A DNA stretch of 64,000 nucleotides, from NCBI GenBank assembly GCA_019054805.1, contig JAHQIY010000005.1:417501-481500 (forward strand), given 5' to 3'. The stretch comes from Brachionus manjavacas (taxonomy: Eukaryota > Rotifera > Eurotatoria > Ploima > Brachionidae). Under the pieces are notes generated by a model. That model did not search any database. It saw only the letters and a list, made by a program, of their open reading frames with translations, and was not told where the DNA came from. A program made the position numbers and the translations under genes. Within the stretch, counting starts at the first letter, position 1, and each line of letters begins with the position of its first letter. Positions 55,715 to 64,000 of this stretch are shown here, one piece after another.

Positions 55715-57270
55715 TTGTCAAATTAAATTTATTACCTAATTTTTAAATTGTCTATTACACTTTATTTGTTTTTCTTATTGCAACAATCTCTTTTTAAAAA
55801 TTAATTGTAAAGATTTTTTTGATATTTTCCCTTATAAATGGCACGAGGTATTGAATTTGTTTTTTTAATACTCTTTTTTCTGATTAATCTATTTTTGGTT
55901 TTTTTTTAATAATTTTCTAGTGTATCAATAAATGTTAAATTTTTTGCTGTTTAATTTATAAAAATAAAAAATTTCACAAAAGCAAAATGTACTTTTCACT
56001 TAACCAATCTCGCCTTTATTTTTCAAACGCAAAAAGACTCGTAATTTTAGAAGATTTCGCATTCAAAGGATTCATTTCTAAATTTTACAACCTCTGCTTG
56101 TCTTTTTGTAAAAATATTGCAACAATTCTACACAGAAATCATAAAAAATAAAAAATTAAACTTAATTTTATTTTAATTTGGATTGTTATCTTTATTGTGG
56201 TGAAATGAAAGAAAAAATTGAAGCCATATAAAATGCCGAATTTCGGCTTGTATTTTAAACTGGAAAATAGATACATATAATATTACGAAAAATAAATAGA
56301 AAATTAAATTTTCGCAAGAAATTTCTTACAGATTTATGTATCGATAAAAGTTGAATAAACAAAAACTAAGGCTTTAAGAACAAAATTTGATATTTTAAAA
56401 ATCAAAGAAAAAATAACTGTTTATTGCTCAATCGAATTAAAAGTGAAAAATATTTTGGACAAATACGAAAATTTTCATCAGCAAGGTCAAAAAATGCGAA
56501 ATAAAATTCCAAAGAAAAGATAACTGCTTAGGCCCTACGGAATGGTTATCAGTCTGCCTAGCCATATAGATAAAAATAAAATTTGATAAATAAATTTACT
56601 GGGCAAACTGATACAAGGAATATTTAAAATTAGATTAGAATATATTATTATACTAACCTTTTAGAATTTTCAGGATTTAGAGAACAAGTGGTCGATTAAT
56701 TGATTTTTGAGATATGAGTATTATACTAATCAGCACTTTATAAACCACCGATTTCATTGACATTATTAAAATGATTCATATTGGCTTTATGTTAAAATGA
56801 TAGCGAAATAAGCTAAAAAGAATTCTCGCTGAACCATATTGAGCTAAAAAAATTTAAAAAATAGCAATCTAAAATTTCAAGAAAAAACACAAGAACCTTA
56901 AATATTGAATTGTTATTAAATAATAGTAACATATAAATATTTGATAATTAAATATTTAAATAAACTGAAAGCAAAATTTTATTGCATTTTAATATTTCCA
57001 ATATGCTATGAGTAAAAAATACTTTACATCCAAAAATCGAATAAAATTTAGATGAAAAATATTTTTTATAAAAAAATTCATCATCAAAATCTGATCTAGG
57101 TCTTGAACTTCTAAAGTTTAGCTTAAAACTATCAATGCCAAATTAAATACTTTAATTTAATCAAAAGTTCAGATTTTTGTAAATTTTTCCTTTTTTTTAA
57201 ATTTCTGTTCCCATTTTTCTTCATTTAATACTTCAATTAATAAAAAAAAAAACAAAACTAAAATTTTTTC
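55715..57270. other. AT-rich DNA, no gene recognised
   Basis: Mostly A/T. One GC-richer spot at 56518-56570 (TTAGGCCCTACGGAATGG between GATAAC and GTTATC) could be a small hairpin remnant. Confidence 0.4.
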
Positions 57271-57276
57271 TTTTAG

Positions 57277-57521
57277 AAAACTCCTCTAATTTGAATTTTA
57301 CAATCAACAACAGAATCTCAAAAAAAAATTATAAATCAGTAATTAATGAAGGCATCATGTCTCTTCCAGTCCAATTGAGCATTTCTTTCAAAAATGTGAC
57401 ACCAATGAATTATCAATGGTTTGGAACAGCAAACGTCATTCTTTTGTTTAAAGGTAGTAAAAATTCATTATGTAATTGCTACCTAATTATTTCATTTTTT
57501 GCCGAACCGCCCTATACTTAA
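57277..57521 (+). other. Exon-like open segment joined to an F3-like tail
   Basis: A plausible acceptor (TTTTCTTTTAG) precedes 57277, and AAAG|GTAGTA is a plausible donor at 57453. The 177 nt between encode NKSVINEG.., e.g. MSLPVQLSISFKNVTP and YQWFGTANVILLF, with better composition than chance. Immediately after, LCNCYLIISFFAEP resembles the F3 element C-terminus. No partner exon was found and no domain recognised. Confidence 0.35.
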
Positions 57522-57949
57522 TAGTGTTTGTCGACCTTGAAACGATCCAAAAAAGATGCTTGATTTTAAAATAATATTTAAAAATTTTTTATCTAATAAA
57601 TTGTAAAATAAATAATCTTGTAAATTTATTTAGGAAACTAGTTCTTTTGATTTAATAAACTGGGAAAAAATTTTATTTTTAGATAAAAAGTGAACATTTA
57701 AAAATTTGAATTTTTTTTTTTTCATAAGAAAGATTTCATTTGGAGGTTTCTATTAACACTAGAAGCACTAAACTAGTCATTTGACTTATAAATAGATCAA
57801 TTAAATAAATATTTTTCGAATTATGAAGGTTTTATTTTTTAAGGCATTTTTGATTAATGATTGATATTTTGGTCTCTTTTATTAAATGAAATGAATTTTT
57901 TTTCCAAAGTGTTATTTTACTGATAAGAAAAATTAATAAAAATCATAAA

Positions 57950-58095
57950 AATAGGGGGAACAGTTTCGACTGGGTAATAATTGCGGTGTAGATGATCAAC
58001 TCGATGCAGTAGCCTCTGTGTCAGATCGGAGCCGTTGCTCAAAAAGGTACTTGAAAAGGAGATGAGCGCCTTCCCATTATCCACTAGGATAGAAT
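57950..58095. other. Unidentified GC-rich island, possible non-coding RNA
   Basis: About 145 bp of much higher GC than its surroundings, beginning GGGGGAACAGTTTCGACTGG and containing CAGATCGGAGCCGTTGCTC. No open frame of interest. It does not match tRNA, 5S, U1, U2, U4, U5 or U6 as I know them. Confidence 0.35.
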
Positions 58096-58328
58096 AGGGA
58101 CAATTATTAAAGAAATTGACTGATAGGTCTAGACAATTTTTCTAAAATTTTTTAAAATTGGTCATTTAAAATAGCTAAATTTGATAAATCTTTTAAAACA
58201 ACAGACACTTTAGTACTTCTCTTTTATTTTGAAGATTTAATTAGTGGTAAACAAAAAAATGGTAAATTTGAAATTTATTAGGGTACAAAAATAATTAACA
58301 TGAATGAGAAAATAGTTTTCCTAAATTT

Positions 58329-58607
58329 CTAATTGAATAATCTTCGATTTGGTCTTGGTCTAGGACGAGATTCATTGCTTTCCGCAGATTCTACAGACTC
58401 ATTTCTTGGTACTCGAATGCGTTCTTCTGATGAATCATAAACTCCTGTGACTGATCTGTGAGATTCATTCGATTCACTGTTTGAATCTGGTCTGGGTCTT
58501 GGTCTTAGTTCTGGTCTTTCTCTTTGCGGTCCTCTTCTAGCTTCGCTTACAACCATCAATGAAGCGACCAAAGCTACCACCAATACTAAATTCAATGCTT
58601 TGTTCAT
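58329..58607 (-). CDS. Secreted Arg/Pro-rich peptide (copy 1)
   Basis: 92 residues. Signal peptide MNKALNLVLVVALVASLMVV, then SEA before cleavage. The mature chain begins RRGPQRERP. It has RPRPRP stretches at both ends and an acidic/Ser middle with SNES repeats (SNSESNES, ESVESAESNES). No Cys. No family recognised. Proline/arginine-rich secreted peptides are often antimicrobial or cuticular, but here it is only a possibility. The gene points away from its twin at 59146. A TATAAATA box lies about 55 bp upstream (near 58662-58671, complement). Confidence 0.85.
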   Translation of the reverse strand: MNKALNLVLVVALVASLMVVSEARRGPQRERPELRPRPRPDSNSESNESHRSVTGVYDSSEERIRVPRNESVESAESNESRPRPRPNRRLFN

Positions 58608-59091
58608 TTTAATGATTTTATTTTCAGGATATTTTGATTAAAATTTCAAAATGAATTTTTATTTATAGAAGAAATTTAGTCATCAATGTCATAAACATGT
58701 AATTAAGCATTACATTCGTTGTATTTATGTGATTTTTATTCCCAAATTAAGCTACTCCAAATTCGAGAAATCTACATTTTATAATTAATGTCAGCTAGCT
58801 CTCAAAATTTAATGTATTTTTTTTCATCAAGGTATGTTATTTACTTAAGAATCTGATTTTCCAGACTTGAGAAACCGTTTTATAAAATTCATGATTCCAT
58901 AAAAAAAAACTTGAAATAAATACTTTATCAAAATTTAATTGAACTAGTAAAATCATGTTCTAAAAAATTGAAAATAAAAATAAACAATTTTGATTAAAAT
59001 CTAATAAAATTTTTTAGTAGATTTTAAGTAAAGTCATGATTCTTTTGAAAAATTTTAGCTAACGAAAATTTTAATTATTACGAAACAAAAT

Positions 59092-59101
59092 ATATAAATA
59101 A
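59092..59101 (+). promoter_or_regulatory. TATA box of the Arg/Pro-rich peptide copy 2
   Basis: TATATAAATA about 50 bp before the ATG at 59146. A matching TATAAATA precedes the other copy, and a diverged copy of this promoter lies at 59688-59805. Confidence 0.55.
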
Positions 59102-59145
59102 AGTAATTTTAATAAATTCGAAAAAAACAAAATATCTGAAATAAA

Positions 59146-59424
59146 ATGAACAAAGCATTGAATTTAGTATTGGTGGTAGCTTTGATCGCTTCATTGATGG
59201 TTGTAAGCGAAGCTAGAAGAGGACCGCAAAGAGAAAGACCAGGACTAAGACCAAGACCCAGACCAGATTCAAACAGTGAATCGAATGAATCTCACAGATC
59301 AGTCACAGGAGTTTATGATTCATCAGAAGAACGCATTCGAGTACCAAGAAATGAGTCTGTAGAATCTGCGGAAAGCAATGAATCTCGTCCTAGACCAAGA
59401 CCAAATCGAAGATTATTCAATTAG
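59146..59424 (+). CDS. Secreted Arg/Pro-rich peptide (copy 2)
   Basis: 92 residues, differing from copy 1 at only two bases, both changing an amino acid (Val15 to Ile, Glu34 to Gly). Identity ends a few bases after the stop and is much weaker before the ATG. Same signal peptide and RPRPRP/SNES layout. The two genes are divergent, with 538 bp between start codons. The AAATAAA-rich 3' flank supplies poly(A) signals near 59485. Confidence 0.85.
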   Translation: MNKALNLVLVVALIASLMVVSEARRGPQRERPGLRPRPRPDSNSESNESHRSVTGVYDSSEERIRVPRNESVESAESNESRPRPRPNRRLFN

Positions 59425-59687
59425 AAATTTAAAAAACTGATTTAATTTTAATTTTAATTAAATTTGCAAATTAGCGGCTATAAACAAAATAAATATCTTT
59501 TAATAAAAAATTACAATAAATCGTTTTTTTAGTTTGGTTGTTTTCATCTTGATTTCTGTTTCATTTCAAAAGTGTGTATTAATTAATAGCAATTAAAAAG
59601 TCAAACAAAACTAGTTAATTATATATCAATATAAAAACAATATAAAAATCTCACGAGTTCATTTACTTGAAGGTTCTAAAACCAAAT

Positions 59688-59805
59688 AGAATCATGTTCT
59701 AAAAAATTGAAAATAAAAAACAATTTCAATTAAAATCTAGCTAAAGAAAATTATCATGAAAGAAATATATAAATTAAGTAATTTTAATCAATAAATCATC
59801 AACCG
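59688..59805 (+). promoter_or_regulatory. Orphan copy of the peptide promoter region
   Basis: ATCATGTTCTAAAAAATTGA and following bases repeat 58950-59120, the DNA upstream of copy 2, with an internal deletion. TATATAAATTAAG and AGTAATTTTAAT are also kept. No peptide gene follows, so this is a leftover of a tandem duplication. Confidence 0.65.
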
Positions 59806-60214
59806 CTTAATATTAATCATATATTTATTATTTTGCAGATTTCAGAATTATATGATTTCAGAGCTATGTTTTGAATTTAAATAAGCAAATTACTCTTAAT
59901 TATTACCTGAGATTATTGCGCATTACTAACTTTAGTGCTTTTAGGTAATTGTTACATGTGTTTATTTGGGATTATGTAATAGTTAACTTTTTGAAAATTA
60001 CTTTTTTGAATAAAATTTTAATTTTACTAAACTTAGTGTTGTCGTAAAAAGAAAAAATAATTCATTAAGAATACGTAAAGAAGAAGACACAAAAAGGGGA
60101 AATATAAAGCAATAAATTAGAAATGGGAAGATTTTTAAATTACTTTATTTTATTTCTAGTTTCAGTATGATGTGCTTTTTAAATTTTTTTGCTTTTTTAT
60201 ATCGCGAAATCATT

Positions 60215-60446
60215 TTTGATACCACAATTTTTAAGTTACATACCACAATTTTATTAAAAAAACCACAATTATTGAAAATATCCATAAAAATTAAGAAAAG
60301 CTTTTTTTTGTATATTTCAACACATATTTATTAAAAAAAAACACAAATATTAAAAAAAAACTATATAATTTTTTTTTATTTCACAAAAAATTTTTTTTTA
60401 CCACACAAAAAACTGAAAAAAAAATTATTAAAAAAAAACAAAAAAA
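60215..60446. repeat. ACCACAATT-rich flank of the MULE remnant
   Basis: ACCACAATT occurs at about 60221, 60243 and 60271, and ACCACA words continue to 60460. These could be subterminal repeats of the MULE element. The matching other end is uncertain. Confidence 0.35.
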
Positions 60447-60983
60447 TTATTTTTTACCACATGTATTCGGACAAGCCCAATATCTTCTTTTCGCCATTTT
60501 ACTGCCACAGTTTTCGCATGATTATGACTCGCTGCCAAACGCTTCGTTCTGATCTGATTCGATTCTTGGTTTTTTTGACAATACTTCATCTTCTGAATCT
60601 TCGTCAGATTCAATTCCCTTTGGAGACGAACTTGAAGCTTGTGTATCGCTTGGTTGAAAAAGGAGAGCCTTTAGTGTTTTTTTTGGTCTTCCTTTTTTTC
60701 GATTTGATTGAATTGGGATATCCATACCGACAGAGCCAAAATTACACTTTTTCTTGCGTGCTGCGATTGCAATTTGTTTTATTTGTTTAATTGTTTTATT
60801 TTGGTTATTCCACTTATAAGCTTCAACTAAATCTGATTTAGCTATAATTGGATGATGATTGAATACTTTTTGATTCAAATTTTCGACATTTCTGACTTCG
60901 CTTGTACTTGAATCTTGTAACACGAGAGTTGATGAACGTTCAACAGTCCACTCTTTTATGATATTATCTCGACATACATTCAT
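60447..60983 (-). pseudogene. C-terminal part of a MULE transposase with a stop before its zinc ribbon
   Basis: 153 residues from the ATG at 60983 to a stop at 60522. It contains SNRKKGRPKKTLKALL, an AT-hook-like basic segment, and an acidic tail. In the same frame, after the TAA, CENCGSKMAKRRYWACPNTC (60450-60515) follows, a C-x2-C..C-x3-C zinc ribbon, ending at 60447. The catalytic centre between this and the upstream part is missing. Confidence 0.75.
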
Positions 60984-61873
60984 ATCTCGACATAAGTCGT
61001 TAAGTTAAGATTTTTTTCGTAACATTTTTCGTAAGTTTCTTTGACGGAAGAAAAGAAAAAACCATAATCTTCATCAGTCTCGTTTCTAGTGACAGCAACG
61101 CCAACGGGATGTAAACTTTTGTTACGATCGATTGTACCACCAGTTATAATCGGAAAATTTTCATACGTAAGTTTGTATGTTGCGTCGCTCAAAAAATGTT
61201 GACAATTTTCAATAGTTTTGATTAGACGCTTTGAGGTCAATAAAAAGCGAAAAATCTGATTCGGAATCGCTACGTACTCGAATTTTCCAACAAACACTTT
61301 ATCGTCGTCGTTCTCTGGTATAGTTGAATGCAACTCGCACCATTCTTTCAATTCATTCATCGTGCAGTTTTTGTTGTTATCGATCGAAACTGAGTTGATG
61401 ATGTATTGTATTTGGTTATCGGTCGGCGGTTGTATCCCTTCTTTGATCAAATTCTTCTTTATGCTTCTTTTGGTTTGATTCAATTGTCGCCAATATTTAA
61501 TTTTATCTTTGAATGCAATCGGAATAGTTACAAAATCTTCTTCTTCGGGATGATTCGAATGCTTGTTGTCGGAAACACGTACCACGTGTTTGACCAGCTT
61601 TGACCTGAAAAAAAATGGCTTTTTGCAGCCTTTTCGCCAATGTTTGCAATTGTAAATATGCTTGTCACAATCGGCTAGTTGGTCGGTCAAATGAAAATGC
61701 CAAGCGATATTATCGAACCTAAGATCTTTAATTATCCGCTTGAATTCATCTAACGATTCGCAATCATGCAAAAAATCAGAAGTCCTACCTGTGCTTCTTT
61801 TATTTTTTGTTAAAGGTTCAGCATCTTCGACTGTGTCGTTAAAGTTATTTTCTAAAATGCTTGCACTGGACAT
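60980..61873 (-). pseudogene. N-terminal part of a MULE (Mutator-like) transposase
   Basis: 297 residues from the ATG at 61873. A zinc-finger-like N-terminus (YNCKHWRKGC..H..H..H, about residues 73-110) probably binds DNA. At about 228-280, FLSDATYKLTYENFPIITGG and GVAVTRNETDEDYGFFFSSV are the start of the MULE domain with its first catalytic Asp. The domain then stops: the rest (second Asp and Glu) is deleted. The stop TGA overlaps the next ATG in ATGA (60980-60983), next to a duplicated TATGTCGAGATA. Confidence 0.85.
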
Positions 61874-62077
61874 TTTAAATTTTTTTAATTTTCATGAAAT
61901 AAAAATATTTCTATTTTACTTTCACTTTTTATATTGAGTAATTTCAACATTTGAAAATAGTGTCAAAAATTAAAAAGAATGAGTTTTTTAATTAATTAGT
62001 GGTCTTCTTAATCAAATAAGTGTCAATTTTATATAATAAGTGTTTTTTTATTTAATTAAGTGTTAATCTTTATTTTA

Positions 62078-62299
62078 ATGGATTATTTTAAAAATTGTGT
62101 ACATTTATTTAATAATTGTGGTATCACCGAAAATGAATCAAAGAAACCATTAGTTGTCTTAGAAAATCAAAACGACAGTACCTTCGAGTCTGAATCAAAC
62201 AGTTCAACAATTGAATGTTCAATTCAAGTAGATCAATCATCTAACGAAATTGGTCAGCAAACTGCCAGTCAAAACAGCATTGAAGAAAATTTAGAATGA
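62078..62299 (+). CDS. Short first frame of an F3-type non-LTR element
   Basis: 73 residues from the ATG at 62078 (MDYFKNCVHLFNN..), Ser/Glu/Asn-rich, with no recognisable ORF1 domain. It ends in ATGA, whose ATG (62296) starts the endonuclease frame. This is a stop-restart arrangement known in some non-LTR elements. It may be a truncated ORF1. Confidence 0.5.
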   Translation: MDYFKNCVHLFNNCGITENESKKPLVVLENQNDSTFESESNSSTIECSIQVDQSSNEIGQQTASQNSIEENLE

Positions 62300-64000
62300 A
62301 CAAGAGGATAAATAAATCAACTTTAAGAACTAAACCTCTTAATAAAGCAAGGTTAGTAATTACACACTGGAATTGTCTTCATTTACCTAGTAGGGTTCAT
62401 CTCTTAGCCAATTTTTTAGCTCAAAAATGTCCAGACATTGTTTTGCTCAATGAACTAAAGATAGATTTAAGTGAGGCAATCATTATCTTGATTTTCACAA
62501 TTATCAATTCATAACAAAACCACGCAACAAGTATGGAGGAGGAGTAGCATTTTAATTAAAGAAGGAATTGAATTTATACAAGATTTCTCTTATGAGGAAT
62601 TCAATTCCGAACTCCTTTGTATAAAAATGAACTTAGGAAAGAATAATGAATTGTTTATATTCAGTCTTTATAATCCACCCAATATGATTCTGAACTTTGA
62701 GTTTTTTAAAACTGTTAATAAATAAAAAATAGGTGGTGATCTTAAAGCCAGAACAAAGCAAATAGGCTGCGTAGGGGAAAATGAAAACGGCATAATGTTG
62801 GAAAGAATAATCAATGAGTTAGACTTCTCAGTAATTAATGATAAGCGTCCTACTTTCAATAATTTTAATAGGAATTACTTTGAAATTCTTGATCTTTTCT
62901 TAGTTTCATCTTCATTAATTGACAAAATTACCGACTTTTGTGTCCTAAATAGTCAAGACATGACTAGTGACCATTTCCCAATCGAAGCATCGATTTCTAT
63001 GGGCTATCAATTAGAAAATAAATCAGCAGCTAAAAAGTTTAACTATAAGAAAGCAAACTGGCAATTATTCAGCGAGATTTTAAATTCTCAAATAGTGAAT
63101 ATCACTGAAAGTTCCCTCACAATAGATCAACTAAATGATAAAATTACCTAAAAAATTATTTCTACTTCACATAAAAGCATTCCTTATCATTCGCAGAAAA
63201 TCTACAAAACCAGTCTTCCCCCGAACATTGTTATTTTGATAAAAGAACGTAGGAAAGTAAGAAGAAACTTTCAAAAAACTCGCTGTCAAAAGCTCAAGAA
63301 AAAATTTAATCAACTTACATTTGAGTTAAAGGCCTCTTTAAAAAAAGTCTGGAATCAAAATTGGTTTGATTTTATTGAGAAAATGGGAAAAAACCCACTG
63401 ACAAGTAGACCATTCTGGAAAAAAATAAATAAATTTAGATCAAAAAAAGGATCAAATTTAATCCCAAATTTGTTTTTAAATGACAAGGAATTCAAAACTA
63501 ATGAAGAAAAGGGAAAATGCTTTCGAGAACTCCTATCTTCAATATTTAGTCCTAATTCTGATTTAATAGATTGTGATAAAGATTTCGAAATGCTTAATTC
63601 TAACTCTGAATTCTTTAGAAATTTTGATCAGTCTAATTTTAATGATCCAATTAGCTTAAATGAATTAATTATGGCTCTAAAAAGATTAAAAAATGAAGCG
63701 GCATCAGGACCTGACCAAATTCATAATCTAATGTTAAAAAACTTACCTAAAAATTCATTAATAGAAATTATAGAACTTTTTAATTTATCTCTTCGAGAAG
63801 GTAGAGTCCGAGTAAAGCATGGAAAACATCGAACATTAATATGATTCAAAAAAAAGCCTCTTCTTTACAAGATCCTTTAAATTATAGACCAATTAGTATA
63901 ACGAGTCGTTTAGGAAAGCTCCTGGAACGCATAGTATTTTCAAGATTATACAATTATTTGGAACAAAATTCACTCCTTATCCAGGAGCAATCTGGATTTA
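62296..64000 (+). pseudogene. Endonuclease-RT frame of an F3 element, decayed, cut by window end
   Basis: The endonuclease begins at 62296 (VITHWNCLHL, VLLNELKID), then loses frame near 62480. It continues as YGGGVAF, LFIFSLYNPPN, GGDLKARTKQ and MTSDHFPIEA through several stops. The linker frame 63236-63844 leads to AASGPDQIHNLMLKNLP, followed after another shift by LNYRPISITSRLGKLLERIV and SLLIQEQSGF at the edge. The family matches fragments at 40310 and 40700. Inactive. Confidence 0.85.

Noticed and set aside
46450..57270. Ankyrin-repeat exons upstream of the SAM-SAM-PTB gene
   Set aside because: Looked for TPLH-type repeats on the minus strand and saw none; the in-frame TGA before the ATG also argues against them.
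57950..58095. tmRNA or snRNA identity for the GC-rich island
   Set aside because: The opening GGGGG..TTCGAC recalls tmRNA, but the genome is animal and the rest does not fit; no snRNA core sequence is present.
62115..62127. AATTGTGGTATC as the right terminus of the MULE element
   Set aside because: It is the complement of GATACCACAATT at 60217-60228, but it lies within the first frame of the F3 element, no target duplication is visible and the word is short.
1..64000. CRISPR arrays, operons or bacterial insertion sequences
   Set aside because: No regularly spaced repeats, no ribosome-binding-site-led gene strings; introns and metazoan genes throughout.

Overview
This window is about 64 kb of very AT-rich, intron-containing animal DNA. 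Spliced genes have GT-AG introns, often only 45-90 bp and sometimes over 1 kb. There are many non-LTR retrotransposon and DNA-transposon remnants, one nuclear tRNA, and several single-exon genes for small secreted peptides. The gene set (VPS34, an ANKS1/AIDA-1-like adaptor, two LARK/RBM4-like RNA-binding proteins) is metazoan. A small invertebrate such as a monogonont rotifer fits the composition and compact introns, but the species cannot be fixed from sequence alone.

Layout. 1-2.4 kb: AT-rich DNA with a broken CR1-like retroelement. 2.7-10.1 kb (minus): a complete eight-exon PIK3C3/VPS34 gene. 11.7-13.6 kb: a long-TIR DNA element whose right arm was split by a 1.2-kb pogo/Tigger insertion. 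14.7-16.2 kb (minus): a four-repeat protein of unknown function. 17-20 kb: retroelement remnants and a cluster of AACCGGTTT sites. 21.7-22.3 kb and 35.3-36.0 kb (plus): two paralogous RRM+RS-tail genes. 23.5-24.0 kb: a long hairpin. 26.1-26.7 kb: a pogo-type short element. 27.6 kb (minus): a secreted His-rich peptide. 28.3-29.7 kb (plus): a condensation/acetyltransferase-fold protein without its catalytic His. 30.9-33.8 kb (plus): a non-LTR element with an intact endonuclease-RT frame. 36.3 kb (plus): another secreted peptide.

36.8-46.4 kb (minus) is a six-exon SAM-SAM-PTB adaptor gene. Its introns carry most of the interesting structure. One is almost entirely filled, on the opposite strand, by an intronless gene for a degenerate AAA protein. 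One holds tRNA-Asp. One is a transposon graveyard containing a second, identical copy of a PTB-domain exon. 46.5-57 kb is essentially gene-free AT-rich DNA with scattered repeats and a SINE-like unit. 58.3-59.4 kb is a divergent pair of nearly identical secreted Arg/Pro-rich peptide genes. 60.4-61.9 kb (minus) is a broken MULE transposase, and 62.1-64 kb (plus) is the decayed 5' part of a non-LTR element running off the window.

The housekeeping genes (VPS34 for endosomal/autophagic PI3P, the adaptor, the RNA-binding proteins) have no obvious functional link and do not form operons. The secreted-peptide genes share TATA-box promoters close to the start codon. Repeated themes are duplication followed by local homogenisation of coding sequence (RRM pair, peptide pair) and transposons nesting inside introns or other transposons. 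All gene models were built by hand from reading frames, splice signals and family knowledge; none has transcript support here.
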